Counted from the first letter of the stretch, positions 1 through 6,862 are shown. The stretch is 22,604 bases of DNA from an uncultured Muribaculaceae bacterium (GCA_934663645.1 CAKUKR010000035.1:1-22604); one strand, 5' to 3'. The notes: a model not told the origin generated them from the letters alone. Program-made: numbers and translations.

Positions 1-23
1 GAGGTGGATATTTGTGCTGAGTT

Positions 24-54
24 TTTGATTTTACAGCGGAAATGATTACCTTTG
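24..54 (+). promoter_or_regulatory. Bacteroidetes-type promoter for the GYF/TM2 gene
   Basis: A TTTG -33 box at 24-27 is followed after 19 nt by TACCTTTG at 47-54, matching the Bacteroidetes consensus TTTG-N19/20-TAnnTTTG. Transcription would start near position 60, about 40 nt before the ATG at 101. Seen directly; use in vivo is inferred. Confidence 0.7.
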
Positions 55-100
55 TGGTTCAGAACTAACAAATACGCAACCCAATCAATCGTTACTTCTT

Positions 101-553
101 ATGGAAGACAAATGGTTTATACTCTACAACGGGCAGCAAGTAGGCCCGATGACCAAGGAACAGCTGCTCCACTACGGCCTCAACCCTAACTCGCAGGTAT
201 GGCGCGAGGGCATGCCGGCATGGGTAGCAGTGTACACTCTGCCGGAGCTGATGTCGATGCTCCCCGCAGGCCCGCAACCGAATGGCCCGACACCTGGCGG
301 ATATCCACAGCAGCAATACGAAAAATCGAAAACGACCGCAGGCATCCTGGCGATCTTGCTCGGATGGCTTGGCGTGCAATATTTCTATTGCGGCAAGATC
401 GGTGCTGGCTTTATCACAATACTACTGTACCTTGTTACCTGCGGCCTGTGGAGCATCCTTACTCTGGTCCAGGGTATCATGATGCTCTCGATGACCGACC
501 AGCAGTTTGACGAGAAGTACGTAAGCAACGACAAGGTCTTCCCGCTGTTTTGA
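101..553 (+). CDS. GYF_2 and TM2 domain membrane protein
   Basis: A 150-residue protein. Residues 3-50 fit the GYF_2 (DUF4339) domain: aromatic WFILYNGQQVGP opening, then a tryptophan-containing VWREGMPAW motif. A proline/glycine/glutamine-rich linker spans about 55-75. Residues 76-145 form a TM2 domain with two membrane helices (ILAILLGWLGVQYFYCGK and the FITILLYLVTCGLWSI region) joined by a tight turn. GYF-TM2 proteins are common in Bacteroidetes, and GYF domains are generally thought to bind peptides, so a membrane-anchored adaptor is a reasonable inference; no substrate is known to me. It has its own promoter at 24-54 and appears monocistronic: it is followed by a 295-bp gap containing palindromes. 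Confidence 0.88.
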   Translation: MEDKWFILYNGQQVGPMTKEQLLHYGLNPNSQVWREGMPAWVAVYTLPELMSMLPAGPQPNGPTPGGYPQQQYEKSKTTAGILAILLGWLGVQYFYCGKIGAGFITILLYLVTCGLWSILTLVQGIMMLSMTDQQFDEKYVSNDKVFPLF

Positions 554-687
554 CAAGCGACAACGAGGAACTGCATAGGGTGCATCACACAGATGATGCG
601 CCCTATAGTCGCATAACGGCGCATCAGCTTTGACACGACACGCAGTGTCCTTACTTTGCCGCACATTTTGCCCCAATTCCGCTTCTC

Positions 688-708
688 GGACGCACGCAGG
701 GTGCGTCC
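688..708. repeat. palindromic repeat, GGACGCAC-type variant
   Basis: Arms GGACGCAC and GTGCGTCC with a 5-nt centre, followed by CCTGC. Architecture (GGAC.., short centre, ..GTCC then CCTxC) resembles the GGACACGGC palindromes at 5123-5142, 19188-19207 and 19253-19272, so it is probably a divergent member of that dispersed family. Confidence 0.5.
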
Positions 709-790
709 CTGCATTTGTCCACGCCAGGTCTCCTGCGTGGAATTCGGACAACTATTCGGCGGAATTGAACAGCGAAAAACGCGGGCGGGA

Positions 791-822
791 TTTGGGCATT
801 TCGGGGATTGTTGCTAAATTTG
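791..822 (+). promoter_or_regulatory. promoter of the 849-4052 gene run
   Basis: TTTG at 791-794, 20-nt spacer, TAAATTTG at 815-822: a perfect match to TTTG-N19/20-TAnnTTTG. The predicted start near 828 leaves a leader of about 20 nt before the ATG at 849. Confidence 0.75.
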
Positions 823-848
823 CCGTTATTAACCGTAAACAATAGACT

Positions 849-1220
849 ATGAATCTACTTTTGAGTCTGGTGCTCTCACTTTTCATGAGCGCCGCAGCGA
901 CCCCGAGCAGCCCGCTCGTGCAGGAGTTCATCGAGGCTTCCAACACGGAGCTTGAGGGACAGGGGTACGCAACCTACGAAGAGACGGCCGACGGGGCGGC
1001 CGTAGTGTATGTATTGTACATGGACGGCGACGAGACCGCGCTGGAGGACTATCCCGTGGATGCGTTCCGCGAGCAGTATGTTGCGACCCTGCTGGAAGAC
1101 GAGGACACGGCAGAGGGCATCGACGACCTGTTTGAGGAGGGCGTTAGCCTGGTCATCCGCCTGATGACTTCCGACGGCGCGTACATCGACATTCCGTTCA
1201 CCGCCGACGATTTCGAGTAA
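849..1220 (+). CDS. small exported hypothetical protein, paralogue 1
   Basis: A 123-residue protein I do not recognise. It opens with a hydrophobic segment (LLLSLVLSLFMSAAATP, about residues 3-19) that looks like a signal peptide with an AAA cleavage region, although the n-region lacks the usual Lys/Arg. The mature part is very acidic, with many Asp/Glu. It is clearly related to the next gene: both start MNL, share the hydrophobic leader ending AAATP, a TYEET motif near residue 45, a GxAVV motif, and the same length. It follows a consensus promoter by about 27 bp and is the first gene of the five-gene run. Periplasmic location is inferred; function unknown. Confidence 0.8.
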   Translation: MNLLLSLVLSLFMSAAATPSSPLVQEFIEASNTELEGQGYATYEETADGAAVVYVLYMDGDETALEDYPVDAFREQYVATLLEDEDTAEGIDDLFEEGVSLVIRLMTSDGAYIDIPFTADDFE

Positions 1221-1249
1221 TCACACAACACACATAAACACACGACACT

Positions 1250-1627
1250 ATGAACCTCAGTTTCTTAGTCAGCATCGTCCTGTCGATATTCATGGGCGCG
1301 GCTGCAACACCGACCAACGAGACCATCAGCGCGTTCATCCAGGAGGCCAACAAGGAGGCCGGCATGGAGCTCGTGACATACGAGGAGACACCCTTCGGCA
1401 ACGCTGTGGTGTTTACTGTCAATATCCCCGGCGCCAGCGCAGCTGACCTCCAGGATATGCCCACTGACATGATGAAGCAGCAGTTTGTGCAGGGCCTGAA
1501 GAGCGACAGCGATTCCGCCGAGTTCATCAACGCGCTTGTCGAGGAGAAAACGAACATCATCATGCGCCTCGTCAGCGAGGACGGCGGCTCCCTTGAACTG
1601 TTCGCCACCCCCGCCGACCTGAAATAA
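1250..1627 (+). CDS. small exported hypothetical protein, paralogue 2
   Basis: A 125-residue relative of the preceding gene, lying 29 bp downstream on the same strand. It shares the hydrophobic N-terminus (FLVSIVLSIFMGAAATP), the TYEET motif, the GNAVVF/GAAVVY strand, and a C-terminal pattern of a hydrophobic IIMRLVS or VIRLMTS strand followed by a short acidic tail. Overall identity is modest, about a third by eye, so the duplication is not recent. The mature region is acidic and without cysteines, which argues against a lipoprotein or a disulfide-stabilised fold. No function can be assigned; cotranscription with the acyltransferase 26 bp downstream is likely. Confidence 0.8.
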   Translation: MNLSFLVSIVLSIFMGAAATPTNETISAFIQEANKEAGMELVTYEETPFGNAVVFTVNIPGASAADLQDMPTDMMKQQFVQGLKSDSDSAEFINALVEEKTNIIMRLVSEDGGSLELFATPADLK

Positions 1628-1653
1628 CAGCTCCACATACGTTTGTCAAAGCC

Positions 1654-2487
1654 ATGTCACAGGACGGGCCGTTGCAAATAGATTTCACAGGCATCTTGCG
1701 AGCGCGGCTTGGCGCACGCAAGATGCGTTTCATTCCGCGCTTCCTGCTGCGTGCCGTCGAGCGGCTGATACGTCAGGCGGAGCTGAACGGGATACTGCGG
1801 CGCACCTACCCGCGCCGCGGAAGCGAATTTGCGGCGGCTGTGCTGCGCGACATGGAGGTAAGCGTCGAGGTCAAGGGGGAGGAGAACATACCGCCGCAGG
1901 GGCGGTTCATCTTCGCCTCCAACCATCCGCTCGGGGGCATGGACGGCATCTCGCTGATAGCTGTGCTCGGCAGCCGCTACGGCGACGAGGGGATACGCTT
2001 CCTGGTCAACGACATGCTGATGAATGTAGAGCCGCTGCGCGACGTGTTCCTGCCCATCAACAAGTTCGGGGCGCAAGGGCGCAGGGCAACGGCAGAGATA
2101 GCAGAGGCATACGCCTCCAGCCAGCAGATGATCATATTCCCCGCCGGGCTGGTGTCGCGGCTGCAGCCTGACGGCTCGATACGCGACCTGACATGGCACA
2201 AGGCATTCGTAGCCAAGGCCATAGAATACGGGCGCGATATAATACCGGTGCGCTTCGATGCGCTCAACACGCGGCGGTTCTACCGAGCGGCTCGGTGGCG
2301 CAAGCGGCTGGGCATCGGCGTGAACCTCGAGCAGATACTGCTGCCGGACGAGCTGGTACGCGCCCGGGGCAGCAAATACCGCATCATCTTCGGCAAGCCC
2401 ATACCCGCAGCGGCCCTGTCGGCAAGCGACAGGACGGCGGTGCAGCTGGCCGGGGACATAAAAGAGATCGTTTATTCACTCGAATAA
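1654..2487 (+). CDS. PlsC-type glycerophospholipid/glycine-lipid acyltransferase
   Basis: A 277-residue member of the lysophospholipid (PlsC/LPLAT) acyltransferase superfamily. The catalytic histidine-aspartate block is NHPLGGMD (His91, Asp97), an HX5D spacing rather than the classical HX4D; I associate this form with a Bacteroidetes subgroup. A PINKFGAQGRR segment (about 134-144) and FPAGLVSR (about 159-166) fill the substrate-binding blocks, with Ala replacing Glu of the usual FPEG. There are no strong transmembrane helices, so peripheral inner-membrane attachment is likely. The substrate could be lysophosphatidate or a lyso-glycine/ornithine lipid (GlsA/OlsA-like); the sequence does not decide. 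It sits in the run 26 bp after the paralogue pair and 12 bp before the lipoprotein. Confidence 0.82.
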   Translation: MSQDGPLQIDFTGILRARLGARKMRFIPRFLLRAVERLIRQAELNGILRRTYPRRGSEFAAAVLRDMEVSVEVKGEENIPPQGRFIFASNHPLGGMDGISLIAVLGSRYGDEGIRFLVNDMLMNVEPLRDVFLPINKFGAQGRRATAEIAEAYASSQQMIIFPAGLVSRLQPDGSIRDLTWHKAFVAKAIEYGRDIIPVRFDALNTRRFYRAARWRKRLGIGVNLEQILLPDELVRARGSKYRIIFGKPIPAAALSASDRTAVQLAGDIKEIVYSLE

Positions 2488-2499
2488 CAACTGAACGAC

Positions 2500-2967
2500 A
2501 TGAGAAAAGTACAGATTAAGGTAAGCCACCTCGTGGCTGGCGCACTCTCTGGCATCATCACTATGCTCGGGTTCTCGAGCTGCCGCCACACCGCCAAGGA
2601 GGCGGTCAAGGACAACAGCAACGAGCCGGCCAAGATGGACGAGATAATGCTGATGTACGGCATACCGCAGGCTTCATACCGCATCGTGGGGACAGTCACC
2701 GACAGCGAGGGCAAGCCTGTCGAGGGCGCAGACGTGATAATCCGCAGCAACGACGGCGTGCAGGGCTATGTCACCGAGGACACGCTGCGCACGGGCAAGG
2801 ACGGCGAATACTTCAGCCAGCGGCAGTCTGTCATCACTGGCGACCTGCGCCTCGTGGTTGACCCGAAAAACACCGTGCTGGAGAAGGACTCTGTAGACGT
2901 GGATGTGGACGAAGTGGTCCAGAACCGCGACAAGCGTTTCGACTTCCGCCTCGGCAAGAAGAAATGA
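2500..2967 (+). CDS. radical SAM-associated putative lipoprotein
   Basis: A 155-residue precursor with a hydrophobic leader ending LGFSSC; Cys28 would be lipidated. Two features mark the lipoprotein family found with a partner radical SAM enzyme in Bacteroidetes (the TIGR04134 type): the segment LMYGIPQASYRI (about 51-62), then a carboxypeptidase-regulatory-like beta domain with VTDSEGKPVEGADV. The family is thought to be a candidate substrate or partner of the adjacent enzyme, but no modification has been shown that I know of. Its last codons overlap the start of the radical SAM gene (ATGA, 4 bp), implying translational coupling. The C-terminus is charged, ending RLGKKK. The family assignment is from recalled motifs and is fairly strong; the cellular role is unknown. 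Confidence 0.85.
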   Translation: MRKVQIKVSHLVAGALSGIITMLGFSSCRHTAKEAVKDNSNEPAKMDEIMLMYGIPQASYRIVGTVTDSEGKPVEGADVIIRSNDGVQGYVTEDTLRTGKDGEYFSQRQSVITGDLRLVVDPKNTVLEKDSVDVDVDEVVQNRDKRFDFRLGKKK

Positions 2968-4052
2968 CGAAGCACTCGCCGCCAGCCTCACACCTCACTC
3001 TGCGCCGCCGCCTCGCACTGGAGGCGTGGCGCATGCAGTATGCCATGCGGGTGCGCGAGCATCCGCTGCGGCAGCTGTTTTGGGAAAGCACGCACCGCTG
3101 CAACGTCAGCTGCCTGCACTGCGGCAGCGACTGCACCGCCGGCACTGGCGACCCGGACATGCCTGCGGAGGACTTCCTGCGTGTCCTGGACTCGATAACG
3201 CCGCACGTTGACCCGCACCGCGTCATGGTCATAATCTCTGGGGGCGAGCCGCTCGTGCGAGCCGACCTCGAGGATGTCGGGCGCGAGATATACCGCCGCG
3301 AATACCCGTGGGGGATAGTCACCAACGGCTATGCCCTGACTGCCGGGCGGCTCGACCGGCTGCGTGCCGCCGGGTTGTGTGCCGCCGCCGTCAGCCTTGA
3401 CGGCCTGGAGGAGGAGCACGACTGGTTGAGAGGACGCGAGGGGAGCCACCGGCGTGCCGTGGCCGCGCTGACGCTGCTGTCGCGGTGCGGCGATGTGGAG
3501 TACGACGCGATAACGTGCGTCAACAGCCGCAACATCAGCCACCTGCCCGAAATCGAGCGGCTCATACTCTCCACCGGCACAAGGGCATGGAGGCTGTTCA
3601 CCATCTTCCCGTCGGGACGCGCAGCCGGGCGTGATGACTTGTCGCTGACCACCGAACAGTACCGCTATCTGCTCGACTTCATACGCGACCGCCGGCAGCG
3701 CGGCGAAATGTTCGTGCAATACTGCTGCGAGGGCTTCCTGGGCTCATACGAGGGGGAGGTACGCGACGGCTTCTACCACTGCGAGGCCGGGGTGAGCGTG
3801 GCGTCCGTGCTCATCGACGGCTCTATCTCCGGCTGCGCCTCGATACGCTCCGACTACCACCAGGGCAACATATACCGCGACGACTTCTGGGAGGTGTGGG
3901 AAAACCGTTTCAGGCAATACCGCGACCGCGAATGGATGCACACCGGCGAGTGCGCCGAGTGCAAGATGTGGCGTTACTGCCAGGGCAACGGCATGCACCT
4001 GCGGCGCAGCGACGGCACGCTGGCGCGTTGCAACCTCCACGAGCTGGGATAA
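2964..4052 (+). CDS. radical SAM/SPASM enzyme of a lipoprotein-maturation pair
   Basis: A 362-residue radical SAM protein. The CX3CX2C cluster motif is at Cys46, Cys50 and Cys53 (RCNVSCLHC), followed by the SAM-binding SGGEPLV segment at about 90-96. The C-terminal SPASM region has further cysteines, GCAS near 290 and the block CAECKMWRYC (Cys330, 333, 339) plus Cys356, which would hold auxiliary 4Fe-4S clusters. SPASM enzymes usually modify peptides or proteins. Overlap with the lipoprotein gene by ATGA, and the family pairing (TIGR04133 type), make that lipoprotein the obvious candidate target. The enzyme has no signal peptide whereas the substrate is exported, so any modification should precede secretion. 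Last gene of its run; the next gene is convergent. Confidence 0.9.
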   Translation: MTKHSPPASHLTLRRRLALEAWRMQYAMRVREHPLRQLFWESTHRCNVSCLHCGSDCTAGTGDPDMPAEDFLRVLDSITPHVDPHRVMVIISGGEPLVRADLEDVGREIYRREYPWGIVTNGYALTAGRLDRLRAAGLCAAAVSLDGLEEEHDWLRGREGSHRRAVAALTLLSRCGDVEYDAITCVNSRNISHLPEIERLILSTGTRAWRLFTIFPSGRAAGRDDLSLTTEQYRYLLDFIRDRRQRGEMFVQYCCEGFLGSYEGEVRDGFYHCEAGVSVASVLIDGSISGCASIRSDYHQGNIYRDDFWEVWENRFRQYRDREWMHTGECAECKMWRYCQGNGMHLRRSDGTLARCNLHELG

Positions 4053-4074
4053 ATTGCCTCAACCCAAGCCATTA

Positions 4075-4132
4075 CATATCAATTGATTATTCCTGCCACA
4101 CTTCGGACATGACGTGCCGGTGCGTGGATGTC
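4075..4132. repeat. degenerate copy of the dispersed palindrome element
   Basis: CATATCAATTGATT (4075-4088) is followed after exactly 16 nt by an imperfect palindrome beginning GGACATGACGTGCCGG. The same 14-bp motif, the same 16-nt spacing and an intact palindrome occur at 19223-19272, showing that both derive from one longer repeat. It lies between the convergent radical SAM and ruvC genes and may double as a weak transcription end; its 3' edge touches the ruvC stop codon. Confidence 0.6.
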
Positions 4133-4742
4133 ATTTGTTGCGGCGAGGGGCGATGCGCTCGGGATGCTTGCGCAGGAACTCCTCCCAACTTGCAGCGCCG
4201 CCGGCGATTTTCGGCTTGCCGGTCTCATAGAAATGCGTCAACGCCGCCCCGAGGGCATCTGTGGCGTCGAGCAGGTGCGGCATTTTATCGTCGGGTATGT
4301 TCAGCAGGTGCTTGAGCATGTTCGCGACACGCTGCTTGTCGGCGCTGCCGCTTCCCGTAACCGACTGCTTGATAGACAGCGGCGCGTATTCCGCTATCGG
4401 GATGTCGCGGGCTATCGCAGCGGCAATGGCAACCCCCTGCGCACGCCCCAGCTTGAGCATCGACTGCACGTTCTTGCCGAAGAACGGGGCCTCAATCGCA
4501 AGTTCGTCAGGGAGATACTGCTCTATAAGCGAGGTGACACGCTGGTAAATGCGGTTGAGCCGCAGGTAATGACTCTCGAAACGCGACAGCTGTACCACTC
4601 CCATAACTATCAGCTCCGGCTTCTTCCCCTTCACGCCGAGCAGCCCGTAGCCCATGACGTTAGTGCCGGGGTCTATGCCCATTATTATGCGGTCATAGCC
4701 CTGTATAGCCTCTCTGTCAGCAGCTGAGGCGGCTGTGTTCAT
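4131..4742 (-). CDS. ruvC: crossover junction endodeoxyribonuclease RuvC
   Basis: Holliday junction resolvase, 203 residues from the chosen start. The acidic catalytic residues are all visible: Asp in IMGIDPGTN near the N-terminus, Glu in LAIEAPFF, and the C-terminal pair in HLLDATDALGAAL. The KQSVTGSG segment (DNA-binding loop) is also typical. I prefer the ATG at 4742 because it gives a classic ATGA overlap with the upstream DUF4286 gene; an ATG at 4754 would add four residues. The protein is slightly long for the family because of about 18 extra N-terminal residues and a basic C-terminal tail ending PRRNK. It resolves recombination intermediates together with RuvAB, which are not in this window. 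Confidence 0.95.
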   Translation of the reverse strand: MNTAASAADREAIQGYDRIIMGIDPGTNVMGYGLLGVKGKKPELIVMGVVQLSRFESHYLRLNRIYQRVTSLIEQYLPDELAIEAPFFGKNVQSMLKLGRAQGVAIAAAIARDIPIAEYAPLSIKQSVTGSGSADKQRVANMLKHLLNIPDDKMPHLLDATDALGAALTHFYETGKPKIAGGAASWEEFLRKHPERIAPRRNK

Positions 4743-5077
4743 TCCACTTCCCATTGCTCGATGATTGACGGCATGGCGTATGCGTCACTGCCGAAGGAAC
4801 GCGAATATGCCCCGGCGAGGGTGACAAAATGCGTGTCGCCCCAGCGGCGAGCATCCTCGGCTGTGGCGAATGTGAACTGTGCGGTCATGCTCGTTTCCTC
4901 CCTGCCGTAGTCAGACATGCCCGGGACGGCGGTGACGACCGAGAGGGATGCGCCTGTGCCGGAGAACCCCTGCGCATGACGCAGGAACTCGATGCGGCGG
5001 GCTATCCACTCCATTTGCTCCTTGCGGCGCGAAGAGCGGACGAGGAAAGTGATGTTATAGCAATATCGCTTGTTCAT
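4739..5077 (-). CDS. DUF4286-like small protein
   Basis: A 112-residue soluble protein beginning MNKRYCYNITFLVRSS. A short beta strand, a helical region containing EQMEWIARRIEFLRHAQGF, and a central MTAQFTFATAEDARRWGDTHF segment suggest a small ferredoxin-like alpha/beta fold of the DUF4286 type. In Bacteroidetes this family is commonly encoded just ahead of ruvC, as here, with a 4-bp overlap. No catalytic residues are evident and the role is unknown. No consensus promoter is visible immediately upstream; read-through from the SRP RNA/tRNA-Thr transcript is possible, although a terminator lies between. Confidence 0.75.
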   Translation of the reverse strand: MNKRYCYNITFLVRSSRRKEQMEWIARRIEFLRHAQGFSGTGASLSVVTAVPGMSDYGREETSMTAQFTFATAEDARRWGDTHFVTLAGAYSRSFGSDAYAMPSIIEQWEVE

Positions 5078-5122
5078 ATTGTGAAGTCATTGTATAGCCA
5101 GCCAACGGCGGACTGGCATAGC

Positions 5123-5142
5123 GGACACGGCACGCCGTGTCC
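5123..5142. repeat. dispersed GGACACGGC palindrome
   Basis: GGACACGGCACGCCGTGTCC: 9-bp perfect arms with an AC centre, flanked by GC on the left and CTAC on the right. Identical in sequence and flank to the copy at 19253-19272, and the reverse orientation is at 19188-19207. It lies in the presumed 5' leader of the DUF4286-ruvC pair. Confidence 0.85.
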
Positions 5143-5175
5143 CTACAGAGGTGAGAATGAGGCAAGTATGGGCAT

Positions 5176-5208
5176 AAAAAAACGGCATGCCTGTTTCCAA
5201 ACACGCCG
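5176..5208 (-). terminator. intrinsic terminator of the SRP RNA/tRNA-Thr transcript
   Basis: Read on the minus strand, a CGGC..GCCG stem (with GTGTTT pairing to AAACA inside) is followed immediately by seven Ts (5176-5182). It lies 54 bp downstream of the tRNA 3' end and points away from it. Confidence 0.7.
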
Positions 5209-5261
5209 CCAAAACAAAATTATGAAAAACATTCAACGCTTATGATGCTTGCAACATTCTG

Positions 5262-5335
5262 AGCCTCTTGTCGGATTCGAACCAACGACCCCGAGATTAC
5301 AAATCACGTGCTCTGGCCAACTGAGCTAAAGAGGC
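5262..5335 (-). tRNA. tRNA-Thr (anticodon UGU)
   Basis: A 74-nt cloverleaf on the minus strand. Acceptor arms are GCCTCTT and AAGAGGC with discriminator T, the D-arm is GCTC/GAGC, the anticodon loop is TTTGTAA with TGT at 5299-5301, and the T-arm is GTTGG-TTCGAAT-CCGAC. The anticodon stem has one T-T mismatch at its centre. CCA is not encoded. It starts only 3-4 nt after the SRP RNA 3' end, so RNase P cleavage of a shared precursor would liberate both. Confidence 0.95.
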
Positions 5336-5338
5336 AGG

Positions 5339-5434
5339 TGGGCAAGCTGACTATATCGCACCGCTACGACCGCTTACCTTTGCTTCGGTCAAGATCTGGA
5401 GGATTCGCGGGAGCTGGTCGTATAGGACTTACCC
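5339..5434 (-). ncRNA. ffs: signal recognition particle RNA, small bacterial type
   Basis: A ~96-nt RNA on the minus strand. Its ends pair (GGGTAAG with CTTGCCC, then CTATA with TATAG). The apical domain reads CCAGATCTTGACCGAAGC followed by AAAGGTAAGCGG, which aligns without gaps to the bacterial SRP domain IV (CCAGG.., ..AGCAAGGGUAAGCGG). The tetraloop would be UGAC, fitting the URRC class, instead of the usual GGAA. Together with Ffh it targets nascent membrane and secreted proteins. The 5' end falls 4-5 nt past a perfect promoter. It lies directly ahead of tRNA-Thr. Identification is from structure and the conserved AGCAAAGGTAAGC block. Confidence 0.83.
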
Positions 5435-5438
5435 GATG

Positions 5439-5469
5439 CAAAATTACAAACTTTCCGGGAGGTGGCAAA
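5439..5469 (-). promoter_or_regulatory. promoter of the SRP RNA/tRNA-Thr unit
   Basis: On the minus strand, TTTG (5466-5469), 19-nt spacer, TAATTTTG (5439-5446). The first base of the SRP RNA stem lies 4-5 nt past the -7 box, which is where initiation is expected, so promoter and RNA support each other. Confidence 0.8.
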
Positions 5470-5597
5470 GGCTCTCCCTTACTTTTTTGTTTTTTAACCA
5501 AGCCGCCCCCACTCGTAACTATTCAGCCAAGGGATAATGCACGTTCTTCTCTTTGAGGGCAATCAGGTTTGACAGCCGCGGCAGTCTGACGAATGTG

Positions 5598-6848
5598 TCA
5601 TTGGCGCAAGATGCGGCTGAACAGGTCAGTGTATCGTGCGGCGACGGCCGGGGCGGCAAACTTGCTGCGGACGGCTTCGAACATCCTGCGGCGTGTCTCC
5701 TCGGTCATAAGGTTGGCTGCTGCGCTGGCGATGCCGTCGGCGATGCCGGCAGCGGCAGCGTGTATCTCGTCGGCAAAGGGGACGATGCAGCCCGTCTTGC
5801 CGTGGTCGATGATGTCGGCTTGCCCTCCTCGGTCGAAGGCTACGGGGACACAGCCGTATGCCTGTCCCTCGACGAGTGTGCCGGGGAGTGTCTCGTAGAG
5901 TGAGGTGGAGACCACGATGTCGGCGTTGTCATACGCCTCGCGTATGCGCGACGAGGGGATTGTGCCGAGGTGTGTGTGGGGGATGGCGATGCCGTCGAGT
6001 GCTGCGGGGTTTTTCAGGCCTCCGTATGTGATGAGGCGGTAACGCCGCTGTCCGCCGGGCTGCTCGGCGAGCAGCCGTGAGGCTTCGATGAGTATCGGCA
6101 GCCCCTTTATAGGGTCGTCGAGGCGAGCCGCGCCTATGAGCAGGCGCACGGTCTTGCCGGTATTGTCGGGGCGCGGCGTGTATTTCTCGTCAAGGGGGAA
6201 TGCATTGGGAATGACGGAAACGTCGGCATCGGAGAGGAGCGAGGAGGCTGCAGCCCGCTCGGCGAGCCAGTTGCTTACAGCCACATAGTGTATTTCGGCG
6301 AGCCGGCGCAGGTCGTCCTTGCGCTGCCAGGTGCGGAACGACAGGTCGCGGGGCGACTTGCGGCTGCCCATCAGCGGGCAGTTCCCGCAGTGGCTGCGGA
6401 AACCGCCGCACGTGCCGGCGTGGTGGCACACTCCGGTCATGCACCACATGTCGTGCATGGTCCACACGATTTTCTTCCCCATCTCGGCGAGCCTCCTTAT
6501 TCCGCGCAGCGACAGCACACCCTGGTTGACCCAGTTGAGGCAGATGATGTCAGCGTCGCGCACCCACGGGTGCCGCCACAGCGCCACGCCGTCTCCGCAG
6601 GTGTCAACCTTGAAGAGGTTTTCGCGCTTGAAGCTGAGACGTGCGAATATGGCGAGCCTTTCGGCGAGGAAAGCGCGGCGCATCATCAGCGGCTGTGCGG
6701 CGAGGGCGACGTGCGGCGAGTCAGTCTTTTTCTCGGCCACAAGCATGCGGGCGTCGATGCCCGCATCGCGGAGGGCGTTGACGAGGCGCATGGAGACGAC
6801 AGCCGCGCCTCCGGTGCTGTCAGACTTGTTGATGAGGGTTACGCGCAT
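5598..6848 (-). CDS. family 4 glycosyltransferase
   Basis: A GT-B fold glycosyltransferase of 416 residues from the ATG at 6848 (MRVTLINKSDSTGGAAVV), 14 bp after the dfrA stop; a longer frame upstream only runs into dfrA. The N-terminal acceptor domain contains WTMHDMWCMTGVCHHAG and a cysteine-rich stretch (CGGFRSHCGNC) seen in a subset of group 1 transferases and possibly metal-binding. The C-terminal donor domain has the EX7E motif ETLPGTLVE followed by GQAYGCVPVAFDRGG, which holds the nucleotide-sugar. It likely adds a sugar to a surface polysaccharide or lipid at the inner membrane; donor and acceptor cannot be read from the sequence. As the third gene after thyA-dfrA it has no functional link to folate metabolism. 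Confidence 0.85.
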   Translation of the reverse strand: MRVTLINKSDSTGGAAVVSMRLVNALRDAGIDARMLVAEKKTDSPHVALAAQPLMMRRAFLAERLAIFARLSFKRENLFKVDTCGDGVALWRHPWVRDADIICLNWVNQGVLSLRGIRRLAEMGKKIVWTMHDMWCMTGVCHHAGTCGGFRSHCGNCPLMGSRKSPRDLSFRTWQRKDDLRRLAEIHYVAVSNWLAERAAASSLLSDADVSVIPNAFPLDEKYTPRPDNTGKTVRLLIGAARLDDPIKGLPILIEASRLLAEQPGGQRRYRLITYGGLKNPAALDGIAIPHTHLGTIPSSRIREAYDNADIVVSTSLYETLPGTLVEGQAYGCVPVAFDRGGQADIIDHGKTGCIVPFADEIHAAAAGIADGIASAAANLMTEETRRRMFEAVRSKFAAPAVAARYTDLFSRILRQ

Positions 6849-6862
6849 GTTTTCAGGATGTT

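Larger units (their letters stand above)
554..848. other. intergenic region with hairpins and a promoter
   Basis: No credible gene is visible. It holds a 9-bp inverted repeat TGATGCGCC/GGCGCATCA (594-602 and 618-626), a small GACAC/GTGTC hairpin (637-649), an 8-bp palindrome GGACGCAC/GTGCGTCC (688-695 and 701-708), and the promoter of the next operon (791-822). None of the hairpins is followed by a convincing T-tract. The second and third look like variants of the dispersed palindrome seen at 5123 and 19188. Confidence 0.6.

Noticed and set aside
5470..5597. Terminator after the glycosyltransferase gene
   Set aside because: Only a GACTGCCGCGGCTGTC-type near-palindrome is present, with no T-tract on the minus strand, so the transcript end cannot be assigned.
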